A DNA stretch of 64,000 nt from Microbacterium sp. LWH3-1.2 (GTDB lineage Bacteria > Actinomycetota > Actinomycetes > Actinomycetales > Microbacteriaceae). The stretch lies in contig NZ_JBEGIK010000001.1 in the NCBI RefSeq assembly GCF_040675855.1, forward strand, positions 1 through 64,000, written 5' to 3'. Each line of letters opens with the position of its first letter. Positions within the stretch are counted from its first letter, which is position 1. The translations under genes were made by a program, and so were the position numbers. Positions 39,541-48,097 of this stretch are shown piece by piece. The notes beneath the pieces are model-generated. The model was given only the letters and a program-made list of their open reading frames with translations. It was not told the origin of the DNA and made no database searches.

Positions 39541-39570
39541 ACCATACTGTGTGTCACACACTATAGTCAA
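39541..39570 (-). promoter_or_regulatory. padR promoter with operator dyad in the spacer
   Basis: On the minus strand TTGACT (39570-39565) is followed after 18 bp by TATGGT (39546-39541). The spacer contains the dyad TGTGTG-T-CACACA (39548-39560), a good PadR site. The ATG is only 7 nt past the -10 box, so the message should be leaderless. A second AT-rich TATAGTTCA lies at 39580-39588, towards menC. Confidence 0.7.
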
Positions 39571-39631
39571 CGGCACTTTATAGTTCAGGTTTGGGTCACA
39601 CCCGAATCGACCGACCGGGCAGACTGAGCAC

Positions 39632-40627
39632 GTGACGACGCCGCACCCGCTCCCCCCGCTCGCCGAGATCCTCGATTCCGCGCACGTCGTCGCACTGCCG
39701 CTCGCGACGCGGTTCCGCGGCATCGACGTGCGCGAGGCGCTCCTCTTCGAGGGCCGGGAGGGCTGGGCCGAGTTCTCGCCCTTCGCCGAGTACGACGACG
39801 CCGAGGCTTCGACGTGGCTGGCTGCCGCCATCGAGGATTCACGGATGCCGCGCCCCACCGCCCGCCGTGAGCTCATCGGCGTCAACGCCACCGTGCCGGC
39901 GGTGGCCGCAGCATCCGTTCCCGACGTGCTCGCGCGGTTCGACCGGTGCCGCACCGCGAAGGTCAAGGTGGCCGAGCCTGGTCAGGTGCTCGCGGACGAC
40001 GTCGCGCGGGTGCGAGCGGTGCGAGAGGCGATGGGTGCCGAAGGGCGCATCCGGGTCGACGCGAACGGCGCGTGGAATGTCGACGAGGCCGAGCACGCGG
40101 TGCACGCGCTGGCCGAGTTCGACCTCGAATACGTCGAGCAGCCGTGCGCGAGCGTCGAGGAGCTCGCGGAGCTCCGCCGACGCGTGAAGTACATGGGCAT
40201 CCCGATCGCGGCGGACGAGAGCGTGCGCAAGGCCGCCGATCCGCTGGCGGTCGCCCAGGCAGGGGCCGCCGACCTGCTGGTGATCAAGGCGCAGCCGCTC
40301 GGTGGCCTCCGGCGAGCGCTCGAGATCGTCGAGGCGGCGGGGCTGCCCGCGATCGTGTCGAGCGCCCTCGACACGTCGGTGGGGCTGTCGATGGGCGTCG
40401 CGCTGGCCGCGGCGCTTCCCGAGCTCGACTACGACTGCGGGCTCGGTACCGCGTCGCTGTTCACGGCGGACGTCGTGGACCCGCCGCTCACGCCGCGCGC
40501 CGGCGTGCTCACCGTGGGTCGTGTCATCCCCGACCCGGCGCTGCTCGCCGAGCACGCAGCATCCGTCGACCGCCGTCAGTGGTGGCTCGACCGCGTGGCC
40601 CGCTGCTACGCGTTGCTGAACGCGTAG
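39632..40627 (+). CDS. menC: o-Succinylbenzoate synthase
   Basis: 331 residues of the enolase superfamily. The catalytic Lys lies in TAKVKVA, metal ligands in RVDANGAW (Asp), YVEQP (Glu) and ADES (Asp), and the second Lys in VIKAQPLGG. It dehydrates SHCHC to OSB in menaquinone synthesis. GTG start. Separated from other men genes by about 10 kb, divergent from padR. Confidence 0.92.
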   Translation: MTTPHPLPPLAEILDSAHVVALPLATRFRGIDVREALLFEGREGWAEFSPFAEYDDAEASTWLAAAIEDSRMPRPTARRELIGVNATVPAVAAASVPDVLARFDRCRTAKVKVAEPGQVLADDVARVRAVREAMGAEGRIRVDANGAWNVDEAEHAVHALAEFDLEYVEQPCASVEELAELRRRVKYMGIPIAADESVRKAADPLAVAQAGAADLLVIKAQPLGGLRRALEIVEAAGLPAIVSSALDTSVGLSMGVALAAALPELDYDCGLGTASLFTADVVDPPLTPRAGVLTVGRVIPDPALLAEHAASVDRRQWWLDRVARCYALLNA

Positions 40628-40630
40628 CCC

Positions 40631-41269
40631 TCAGAGGGGGTCGACGAGGGCCGTGGCGAGCCGCGCGGTGCGCTCGTTCACGAGAGCGTGCATCTGGGGG
40701 GTGCTGAGGCCCGACATGATGGCGAAGGCCGAGGTGTCTTCCCACGTCTGCAGGATGACGCCGGCGAACTCCTGCGCCGGTACGCGCAGGCGGAAGCGGT
40801 ACGTAAGCGCGAGCTCCTCGATGAAGGAGCCGACGCGCTCGACCATGCCGGCCTGCCACGCGAGGTAGGTCTCGGCGAGCCGCTGATCGCGCATGGCGCG
40901 GGTGCGGATCTCGCTCGTCAGCAGGATGCCCTGCTTCTTGTCGAACGCGACGTCGAGAAGCTGGCGCACGAGTGCGCCGGGCTCGAGGTCCTCGCCGCGC
41001 TCCTGCAGCACGGCCACGCGCTCGGCGACCTCGTCGATCTTCTCGCCGGCCACCCGTTCGGTGAGCGCCAGCATGAGCTCGTCCTTGGTCTCGAAGTTCG
41101 AGTAGAACGCCCCGCGTGTGAAGCCCGCGCGCTCGCAGATCGCTTCGACGGATGCTGCATCCAGGCCGACCTCCGCGAACACCAGGGCGGCGGCATCCAG
41201 CAGCTTCTGCCGGGTCGCCTCGCGCCGACGCGAGGTGCCGGTCGCTTCGGCCACGGGGGTGTCGGTCAT
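40631..41269 (-). CDS. TetR family regulator of the MMPL/YhgE operon
   Basis: 212 residues. The HTH is RQKLLDAAALVFAEVGLDAASVEAICERAGFTRGAFYSNFETKDEL. The C-terminal ligand domain is of the common AcrR type. GGAGG lies before the ATG. Divergent from the MMPL transporter with two tandem operator dyads in between, so it most likely represses that exporter and itself. Confidence 0.9.
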   Translation of the reverse strand: MTDTPVAEATGTSRRREATRQKLLDAAALVFAEVGLDAASVEAICERAGFTRGAFYSNFETKDELMLALTERVAGEKIDEVAERVAVLQERGEDLEPGALVRQLLDVAFDKKQGILLTSEIRTRAMRDQRLAETYLAWQAGMVERVGSFIEELALTYRFRLRVPAQEFAGVILQTWEDTSAFAIMSGLSTPQMHALVNERTARLATALVDPL

Positions 41270-41332
41270 CGATCCTCCATCTCGTCCAGTCTCACACGCA
41301 TTACTCAGGTTCAGACCACGAGTCCGCCCTAC

Positions 41333-41365
41333 GATACACTCATGTATCCGATACAGCGCTGTATC
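41333..41365. promoter_or_regulatory. Tandem TetR operators between tetR and mmpL
   Basis: A perfect 16-bp palindrome GATACAGCGCTGTATC (41350-41365) abuts an imperfect copy GATACACTCATGTATC (41333-41348); centres are 17 bp apart. This spacing suits two dimers binding cooperatively, as with QacR-type repressors. Confidence 0.8.
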
Positions 41366-41404
41366 GACGGTTCCCGAACTCTCCACCCGTAACCGGAGGC
41401 GCTG

Positions 41405-44311
41405 TTGTCGACTCTTCTGTACGCGCTCGGCCGCTGGACCTACCGCCACCCGTGGCGGGTGCTGGTCTCGTGGTTGCTCCTGCTGTTGATCGCCCTCGGC
41501 TTCGCCGCACCCCACCTGGGCGGCACCGACAACTCCTTCACGATCCCCGGCACCGAGGCGCAGGAGGGCATCGAGCTGCTCGACCGCAGCTTCCCCCAGG
41601 CGAGCGGCACGAGCGCGCAGCTCGTCATCGTGACGGCGGACGGCGACCGGATCGACGAGGAGCCGTACGCGGGCGCGATCGACGACACGGTCGCGCACCT
41701 CGAAGACCTCGACGCCGTCTTGGCGGTGACCGATCCATTCAACGAGATGGTCACGGGCATGGTGTCGGACGACGAGTCCGCCGCGATCATCCGACTGCAG
41801 TTCGACGGCCAGGCCACGGATGTCTCCTTCGAGACGAAGGAAGGCCTCGAAGACGTCGCCGACGACCTGCGCGAGACGCTCCCCGAGGGCTCGCAGGTCG
41901 CCATGGGCGGCGACCTCTTCTCGACGTCGGTGCCTGCGCTCTCCCTCATCGAGGCGGTCGGCGTGCTCATCGCGCTGTTCGTGCTCATCGTCACGTTCCG
42001 CTCGTTCGCGGTGGCGTGGTTCCCGCTCGTGTCCGCGCTCATCGGGGTCGGCCTCGCGATCGCGCTCATCTTCGTCGCCACCGCGTTCGTCTCGGTGTCG
42101 TCGACCACCCCCATGCTCGCGATCATGCTGGGGCTCGCGGTCGGCATCGACTACGCCCTGTTCATCGTCGCGCGACATCAGGACCAGGTGCGCGCCGGGA
42201 TCGAGCCCGAGGAGTCCGCCGCGCGCGCGACCGGTACGGCCGGCTCCGCCGTCGTGTTCGCCGGCATCACGGTGCTCATCGCCCTCATCGGCCTCGGCTT
42301 CGCCGGCATCCCCTTCCTCACCACGATGGGCATCGCCGCCGCCGTCGCGGTCGCGATCGCGGTGGTCGTCGCGATCACCCTGACGCCCGCCCTCCTCGGC
42401 TTCGCGAAGCACCGCGTGGCCGGCTGGGGCCACGGCAAGAAGCGGAGAGGGATGCCGCTTCCCGGCGCCCGTCGCTCCGCGACGCCCGAAGCCGAGAGCG
42501 AGGCAGAGACTGCGGACGCCGACGTCTCGGCGGGTGACCGCGCCGAAACGGCACTCGCAGACCACGCGCCGGCGAAGCGGACGAACCGCTGGGTGCAGCT
42601 GGTCACCAAGCACCCGATCGTCACCACCATCGCGGTCGTCCTCACCCTCGGCGTCATGGCGATCCCCGCCGCGAGCCTCGCGCTGGCGCTGCCGAACGCC
42701 GGCCAGCAGCCGGAGTCGAGCCAGGCGCGTCAGGCGTACGACCTCACGGCCGAGCACTTCGGGCCGGGGTCGAACGGTCCGCTCATCATGACGGGGACGA
42801 TCGTCACGTCGACGGATCCGCTCGGACTCCTGGGCGATCTGAAGGCCGAGATCGAGAAGGTGCCGGGCGTGAAGGAGGTCGCGCTCGCGACGCCGAACGA
42901 GACGGCCGACACCGGGCTCATCCAGATCGTGCCCGAGACCGCGCCCGACGACCCGGCGACCGCCCAGCTCGTGCGCGACCTGCGCGCGCTGGCCCCGGAG
43001 CTCGAGGAGGAGTACGGCGTCGACCTCAAGGTGACCGGCTTCACGGCGGTCGGCATCGACATCTCGGACCGCCTGGGTGCCGCCCTGCTGCCGTTCGGCG
43101 TCTTCGTCGTGGGTCTGTCGCTCGTGCTCCTCATGATCGTGTTCCGCTCGATCTGGGTGCCGATCAAGGCCGCCCTCGGCTACCTGCTGTCGGTGATGGC
43201 AGCGTTCGGTGTCGTCGCCGCCGTGTTCGAGTGGGGCTGGGGCGCCGAGCTGCTGCACGTGGACCGCACGGGCCCGGTGATCAGCTTCATGCCCATCATC
43301 CTCATGGGCGTGCTGTTCGGCCTGGCGATGGACTACGAGGTCTTCCTCGTCAGCCGCATGCGCGAGGACTACGTGCACGCCCGCCGCGCCGCCGGCGGCC
43401 ACGCCACGCGCGGCGGCCGCGACATCGCGGTCGGCGCCGTGCGCTCGGGCTTCACGGCCTCGGCACGCGTGGTCACCGCGGCGGCCGTCATCATGTTCGC
43501 GGTGTTCGCGGCCTTCGTGCCCGAGGGCGACTCGTCGATCAAGCCCATCGCACTGGGCCTCGCCGTCGGCATCGCCGTCGACGCGTTCCTCGTGCGCATG
43601 ACGCTCGTGCCGGCCATCATGGCGCTGCTCGGCGACAAGGCCTGGTGGATGCCGCGCTGGCTCGAGCGGGTCCTCCCCCACTTCGACATCGAGGGCGAGG
43701 CCGTCGAGCGCGAGCTGTCGCTCGCCGAATGGCCGGAGCGGGACACGACCGCCGTGGTCGTCGGCGACGGCGTCGCCGTGCGTGCGGACGCGGGCGGCTC
43801 GGCCGGCGAGGTCGTGCTGTTCGAGGATGCGGCGTTCCGCGTCGAGCCCGGCGGCACGCTCATCGCGACCGGCGACCCCCGCGCCGCACGGGCCTTCGCG
43901 CTCACGATCGCGGCGCGGCTCGCCACCACCGACGGACGCCTGCGCGTCGCCGGCCACCTGCTCCCCGAACGCGGGCCCTGGGTGCGCGCGCACGTCGGTC
44001 TGGCGCTCCTCGCCGACGCCGACGATCGCGTGCCGGCGCTGCGCCGCGCGCTCGCCGGCAAGGCGAGCCTCGTCGTGATCGAAGGCGTCGATGCGCTCGA
44101 TCACGCGGAGCGCGACCAGGCCGCCGCACTGCTGCGAGACGCGGCCGCCGCGCTCGCTGCGGGCGACGAGCGTCTGACGCTCGTCGTGACCGGTCGCACC
44201 GAGAGCGCCGCCCTCGCCCTCCTCGCGGACGCGCACCGCCCCGACGTGACCTCGATCACGCTGCGCTCCGCCACCGCCCAGACCACCCCCACCGCAGAGG
44301 TGAACGCATGA
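41405..44311 (+). CDS. MMPL family exporter with degenerate ATPase-like C-terminal domain
   Basis: 968 residues, RND-superfamily MMPL layout: two repeats of one helix, a large external domain and five helices (DSVP..GIDYALFI and MDYEVFLVSRMRED being the TM4/TM10-type motifs with charged residues for proton relay). From about residue 790 a soluble tail follows: ATGDPRAARAFALTIAARLA stands where a Walker A would be, and SLVVIEGVDALDHAERDQ resembles a Walker B/D-loop, but the P-loop Gly-Lys-Ser is missing. TTG start after GGAGG. Exports lipids or drugs; substrate unknown. Stop overlaps yhgE by ATGA. Confidence 0.85.
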   Translation: MSTLLYALGRWTYRHPWRVLVSWLLLLLIALGFAAPHLGGTDNSFTIPGTEAQEGIELLDRSFPQASGTSAQLVIVTADGDRIDEEPYAGAIDDTVAHLEDLDAVLAVTDPFNEMVTGMVSDDESAAIIRLQFDGQATDVSFETKEGLEDVADDLRETLPEGSQVAMGGDLFSTSVPALSLIEAVGVLIALFVLIVTFRSFAVAWFPLVSALIGVGLAIALIFVATAFVSVSSTTPMLAIMLGLAVGIDYALFIVARHQDQVRAGIEPEESAARATGTAGSAVVFAGITVLIALIGLGFAGIPFLTTMGIAAAVAVAIAVVVAITLTPALLGFAKHRVAGWGHGKKRRGMPLPGARRSATPEAESEAETADADVSAGDRAETALADHAPAKRTNRWVQLVTKHPIVTTIAVVLTLGVMAIPAASLALALPNAGQQPESSQARQAYDLTAEHFGPGSNGPLIMTGTIVTSTDPLGLLGDLKAEIEKVPGVKEVALATPNETADTGLIQIVPETAPDDPATAQLVRDLRALAPELEEEYGVDLKVTGFTAVGIDISDRLGAALLPFGVFVVGLSLVLLMIVFRSIWVPIKAALGYLLSVMAAFGVVAAVFEWGWGAELLHVDRTGPVISFMPIILMGVLFGLAMDYEVFLVSRMREDYVHARRAAGGHATRGGRDIAVGAVRSGFTASARVVTAAAVIMFAVFAAFVPEGDSSIKPIALGLAVGIAVDAFLVRMTLVPAIMALLGDKAWWMPRWLERVLPHFDIEGEAVERELSLAEWPERDTTAVVVGDGVAVRADAGGSAGEVVLFEDAAFRVEPGGTLIATGDPRAARAFALTIAARLATTDGRLRVAGHLLPERGPWVRAHVGLALLADADDRVPALRRALAGKASLVVIEGVDALDHAERDQAAALLRDAAAALAAGDERLTLVVTGRTESAALALLADAHRPDVTSITLRSATAQTTPTAEVNA

Positions 44312-46323
44312 CCCCGACCTGGATCACCACGGCCGTCGAGCGCGCGCGCTCGACCCGGCCCGTCACGTGGCTGACGCTGATCGGCGTGCTGCTGCTGCCG
44401 GTCGTCATCGGCGGCATCCTGGTGGCCGCCCTGTACAACCCCGTGGAGCGGCTCGACAGCCTGACCGCCGCCGTCGTGAACGAGGACGAGCCGGTCACGG
44501 TCGACGGGCAGCTGGTGCCGCTCGGCCGCCAGCTGACCGCCGGGCTCGTCGAGGGCTCGGACGACCTCGACAGCAACCTCACCTGGACGCTCTCGAACGC
44601 GGATGACGCGGCTGCCGGCCTCGCGGACGGCACCTACGCCGCCGTCATCACGATCCCCGAGAACTTCACGGCCGCCGCCCTGTCGACCCGGCCGGGCGAG
44701 GAGCCCGAGCAGGCCACGATCGAGGTGACGACGCCGCCCGACAGCCTCATCGTCGACGACGCCATCACCGCGCAGGTCGCCTCCGCTGCGGCCTCGACCA
44801 TGGGCGCGCAGCTGTCGACCGTCTACCTCGAGAACGTCTTCCTCGGCTTCACCACGCTGGGCGACCAGCTCGGCACCGCGGCCGACGGCGCGCAGCAGCT
44901 CGCCGACGGCGCGACCCAGGCCGCCGACGGCGCCGCGCAGCTGCCCGACGGCATCTCGCAGCTCGCGGACGGCAACGAGCAGCTGGCGAGCGGCGCATCG
45001 CAGCTCGCGAGCGGCGCGGGGCAGATCGCGGGCGGCGCGACGTCGCTCCAGTCGGGGCTCACGACGATCGCAGGCAAGACGCGTGAAGCGTCCGCCGGGG
45101 CGCAGCAGATCGCGGACGGCGTGAACGCCGGCGCAGCGCAGCTCGAGCAGACCGGGCTCGTACCCACCGAGGTGTCTGATCCCCTGGACCTCTCGGCGCA
45201 GGCCGCTGCCGGAGTGCTGCAGCTCGCGAACGGCTGCGTCGCAAGCGGTGCGTCCGCGACGTACTGCCAGACCCTCGTGGAGGCGGCGACGGGCGCCGAC
45301 CTCGCCGCGAAGGGTTCCGTGTTTGCGGTCGACCAGTTCAACGCCGGCGCGACTGCGAAGCTCACCGCCCAGTTCCGCGAGATCGGCACCGGCGTCGGCA
45401 CGCTCGCGGGCGGTCTCACCCAGCTCGCGGGCGGCATCGACCAGTCGGCGGCGGGCGCGGGGCAGCTGGCGACCGGCGTGACCGGCATCCAGAGCGGTGC
45501 CGACGGGCTCTCCGACGGCGCATCGCAGCTCGCGTCCGGCGCGACCCAGGCCGCCGACGGGGCCACGAGCCTCGCCGACGGCGTGGCCCAGCTGGCGGAC
45601 GGCACCGGCGAGCTCGCGACCGGGCTGGCCACGGCATCCGATTCCCTCCCGTCGTACACCGACGACGAGGCCACCGACCTTGCCACCGTGGTGGCGAACC
45701 CCGTCGAGGCGGAGGGCGTGGGCACGTCCCTGTTCGGCGCCTCCGCGATCCCGCTGCTCGCGACCCTCGCACTGTGGTTCGGCGGACTCGGCACGTTCGT
45801 CGCGCTGCAGGCCGTGTCGCGACGCGCGCTGACGTCGCGGCAGCCCTCGGCGCTGCTCGCGCTGCGCTCGTTCGCCCCGGCGGCGGCGCTCGGCGCCGTG
45901 CAGGGCATGCTGGTCGCCGGCGTCGTGCAGCTCGCCGCGTCGTACGCGTGGGCGGACTGGTGGGTGTTCGCCCTGGTCGCTGTCGTCGCGGGCATCGCGT
46001 TCGCCGCGGTGAACCAGGCGCTCATGGCCGTGTTCGGCGGCGCCGGGCGGTGGATCGCCGCGCTCATCGGCGTCTTCGCCGTCGCGACCGGCGTCGTCTC
46101 GACGGTGCCGGGGGTGCTCTCGGGCGTCGCGGCCCTCCTGCCGACCGGCCCGGCCTACAACGGCATGCTCGCCGCGCTCACCTCGGCGTCGGGCCTCGGC
46201 GCCGCGATCGCCGGCCTCGCGGTGTGGACGCTGCTCGCCCTCGGCGCGACGATCCTCGCGGTCGCACGCCGGCGCAGCACGTCGGCCCGAGCGCTGCTGA
46301 AGGCCGCTCCCGCCACCGCCTGA
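44308..46323 (+). CDS. YhgE/Pip family membrane protein
   Basis: 671 residues. One N-terminal helix, then the YhgE signature TAAVVNEDEPVTVDGQLVPLGRQL, a long extracellular coiled region with repeated QLADGA/QLASGA units (about 195-440), and five to six C-terminal helices of ABC-2 type. Members are phage-infection-protein and type VII secretion-associated or exporter components. Coupled to the MMPL gene, it likely works with it in one envelope complex. The repeated units make the DNA locally repetitive. Confidence 0.88.
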   Translation: MTPTWITTAVERARSTRPVTWLTLIGVLLLPVVIGGILVAALYNPVERLDSLTAAVVNEDEPVTVDGQLVPLGRQLTAGLVEGSDDLDSNLTWTLSNADDAAAGLADGTYAAVITIPENFTAAALSTRPGEEPEQATIEVTTPPDSLIVDDAITAQVASAAASTMGAQLSTVYLENVFLGFTTLGDQLGTAADGAQQLADGATQAADGAAQLPDGISQLADGNEQLASGASQLASGAGQIAGGATSLQSGLTTIAGKTREASAGAQQIADGVNAGAAQLEQTGLVPTEVSDPLDLSAQAAAGVLQLANGCVASGASATYCQTLVEAATGADLAAKGSVFAVDQFNAGATAKLTAQFREIGTGVGTLAGGLTQLAGGIDQSAAGAGQLATGVTGIQSGADGLSDGASQLASGATQAADGATSLADGVAQLADGTGELATGLATASDSLPSYTDDEATDLATVVANPVEAEGVGTSLFGASAIPLLATLALWFGGLGTFVALQAVSRRALTSRQPSALLALRSFAPAAALGAVQGMLVAGVVQLAASYAWADWWVFALVAVVAGIAFAAVNQALMAVFGGAGRWIAALIGVFAVATGVVSTVPGVLSGVAALLPTGPAYNGMLAALTSASGLGAAIAGLAVWTLLALGATILAVARRRSTSARALLKAAPATA

Positions 46324-46349
46324 CCCCCGGTTCGGGGCGCGTTCTCGCC

Positions 46350-46395
46350 GTTGGGGCGCATTTCCTCCGCCCCGACGGAGGAAATGCGCCCCAAC
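46350..46395. terminator. 20-bp hairpin, terminator or REP-like element
   Basis: Perfect 20-bp stem (46350-46369 and 46376-46395) with a 6-nt loop, 26 bp after yhgE. It is preceded by GGTTCGGGGCGC (46329-46340), the same word as in the ECF linker palindrome. Confidence 0.85.
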
Positions 46396-46409
46396 CTGGC
46401 TCGCGGCCT

Positions 46410-46443
46410 CGGCCGATCGGCCGCACATCCTGGCCGATCGGCC
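46410..46443. promoter_or_regulatory. Twin GGCCGATCGGCC palindromes, probable operators
   Basis: CGGCCGATCGGCCG (46410-46423) and GGCCGATCGGCC (46432-46443) are both perfect palindromes; their centres are 21 bp apart, exactly two helical turns. They lie 39-72 bp before the DDN-type gene. Confidence 0.65.
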
Positions 46444-46481
46444 GATTGCCCGCCGGGCGGCGGCGCGTCAGGATCGGAGCC

Positions 46482-46979
46482 ATGAACGCCCCCGAGCCCC
46501 CACCTCGCCCGATCGAGGCGCCGCGTAACCCCGCCCGGATCCCACCGCGCTGGTTCATCCGCACCGCATGGGTCGTCCATCGCGGGCTCTACCGGGTGAC
46601 CGGCGGACGCGTGGGGCTGCGGCCTCCGTCCCCCACCGTCTACGGGATGATGCGCCTGCACACGGTCGGCCGTCGCTCGGGCAGCCCCCGCGTCGCGATC
46701 CTCGGGTACTTCGAGGACGGCCCCGACCTCGTCACCCTCGCGATGAACGGCTGGGGCGACCCGCCGCCGGCGTGGTGGCTGAATCTGCAGGCCCGGCCCG
46801 CGGCATCCGTCGATCTTCCCGACGGCACGCGCGACGTGATCGCCCACGAGGCGACGGGTGCGGAGCGCGAACGCCTCTGGGCCGTGTGGCGCACCCTCGA
46901 GGGCGACGCAGACCTCGACGCGTACGCGGCGCTGCGCAGCCGCGAGACGCCGGTCGTGGTGCTCGCCCCGGCAGGCTGA
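46482..46979 (+). CDS. F420-dependent nitroreductase-like protein (DDN family)
   Basis: 165 residues of the split beta-barrel DDN/FDOR fold: MMRLHTVGRRSGSPRVAILGYFEDG, then NGWGDPPPAWWLNLQARPAASVDL, and a YAALRSRETPVVVL ending. These proteins reduce quinones, nitroaromatics or furanocoumarins with F420H2. ATG after GGATCGGAGCC. Immediately upstream are twin palindromes, so it is probably regulated. Confidence 0.85.
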   Translation: MNAPEPPPRPIEAPRNPARIPPRWFIRTAWVVHRGLYRVTGGRVGLRPPSPTVYGMMRLHTVGRRSGSPRVAILGYFEDGPDLVTLAMNGWGDPPPAWWLNLQARPAASVDLPDGTRDVIAHEATGAERERLWAVWRTLEGDADLDAYAALRSRETPVVVLAPAG

Positions 46980-47006
46980 TCCCGGGACGGCCCCCGCAGG
47001 ATGGCG

Positions 47007-48092
47007 TCAGCTGAGGCCCGAGTACGCGTGCAGTCCCTTGAAGAACATGTTCACGATCGTGAAGTTGAAGATCACGGCGGTGAAGCCGATGATCGACAGC
47101 CACGCCGAGCGCGAGCCGCGCCAGCCGCGCGTGGCGCGCGCGTGGATGTAACCGGCGTAGAGCACCCAGATCACGAAGGTCCAGACTTCCTTCGTGTCGA
47201 AGCCCCAGTAGCGGCCCCACGCGTCGTTCGCCCAGATGGATCCGGCGATGAGGGTGAACGTCCAGAAGATGAAGCCGAGGATCGCGAAGCGGTAGGCCAG
47301 CGACTCGAGCGCCTCGGCGCTCGGGAGGGTCTTGAGGAAGCCCGGTCCGGTCTTGGCGGTTCCGGATGCTGCGGCCTCCGCCCTCGCGAGAGCCGCGATC
47401 TTCGTCTCGCGCCGGGCCTGCATGAGCTGCAGCACCGAGAGGCCGAACGCGAGGGCGAACAGCGCCGTCGCGAGCGACGCGACGAAGACGTGGATGACGA
47501 GCCACACCGACTTGAGCGGGTCCATCAGGGGCACGATGTCGGTGTAGAACCAGATGGCCGTGCCGCCGAGCAGCACCACCACGAGGCCGGTGATGAACGT
47601 GCCGAGGAAGCGCAGGTCGTAGCGGAACAGCACCCCGAGGTACACCGCGACGATGAGGAGCGTGCCGGTGAGGGCGAACTCGTACATGTTCGACCACGGC
47701 ACACGACCTGCGGCGATGCCGCGGGTGACATCGCCGCCGAGGTGGAACAGGAAGCCGAGCACCGTCAGCGACGTGCCGATGCGAGCCCAGACGAGCCGCG
47801 CGCGCTTGCCGACCGGTGCGTTGAGAGCATCCTCCGAGGCCGTCTCCTGCGCGCGCATCTGCTCGATGATGCCGGTGCGCGAGCCCGCGCCCCCGGCGGC
47901 GACCAGCTCGCGCTCGCGCGCGGTCCTGGCCGCAGCATCCTTCGCGGCGGCGTCCTTGACCTCCACGGCGACGGCGCCGCGACGGGCCAGGTCGACCGCG
48001 TACGCGATGAACGCGAGGGCGTAGATCGCGATGGCCGTCCAGACCAGCAGCACCGAGACGTCGTCGAGGGTGAGGGGGGAGGCGTCGGGCAT
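47007..48092 (-). CDS. ccsB: Cytochrome c biogenesis protein CcsB (System II)
   Basis: 361 residues with eight predicted helices. The heme-handling WWD-type motif appears as WGRYWGFDTKEVW, preceded by SNMYEF and with conserved His in VIHVFV. It forms the heme delivery and ligation complex with ResB. A charged insert of about 50 residues follows the first helix. Last gene of the cytochrome c operon. A menaquinone-cytochrome chain is thereby implied. Confidence 0.93.
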   Translation of the reverse strand: MPDASPLTLDDVSVLLVWTAIAIYALAFIAYAVDLARRGAVAVEVKDAAAKDAAARTARERELVAAGGAGSRTGIIEQMRAQETASEDALNAPVGKRARLVWARIGTSLTVLGFLFHLGGDVTRGIAAGRVPWSNMYEFALTGTLLIVAVYLGVLFRYDLRFLGTFITGLVVVLLGGTAIWFYTDIVPLMDPLKSVWLVIHVFVASLATALFALAFGLSVLQLMQARRETKIAALARAEAAASGTAKTGPGFLKTLPSAEALESLAYRFAILGFIFWTFTLIAGSIWANDAWGRYWGFDTKEVWTFVIWVLYAGYIHARATRGWRGSRSAWLSIIGFTAVIFNFTIVNMFFKGLHAYSGLS

Positions 48093-48097
48093 GGCTC

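Noticed and set aside
41270..44236. About 990-codon upstream extension of the TetR frame, opposite the MMPL gene
   Set aside because: Low-complexity Arg/Glu/His-rich translation, antisense to a well-supported transporter; the TetR protein starts at 41269 with its own ribosome site.
44880..45660. Repetitive DNA in yhgE that might look like an array
   Set aside because: Repeats are protein-level QLADGA-type units of unequal DNA sequence without spacers; not CRISPR.
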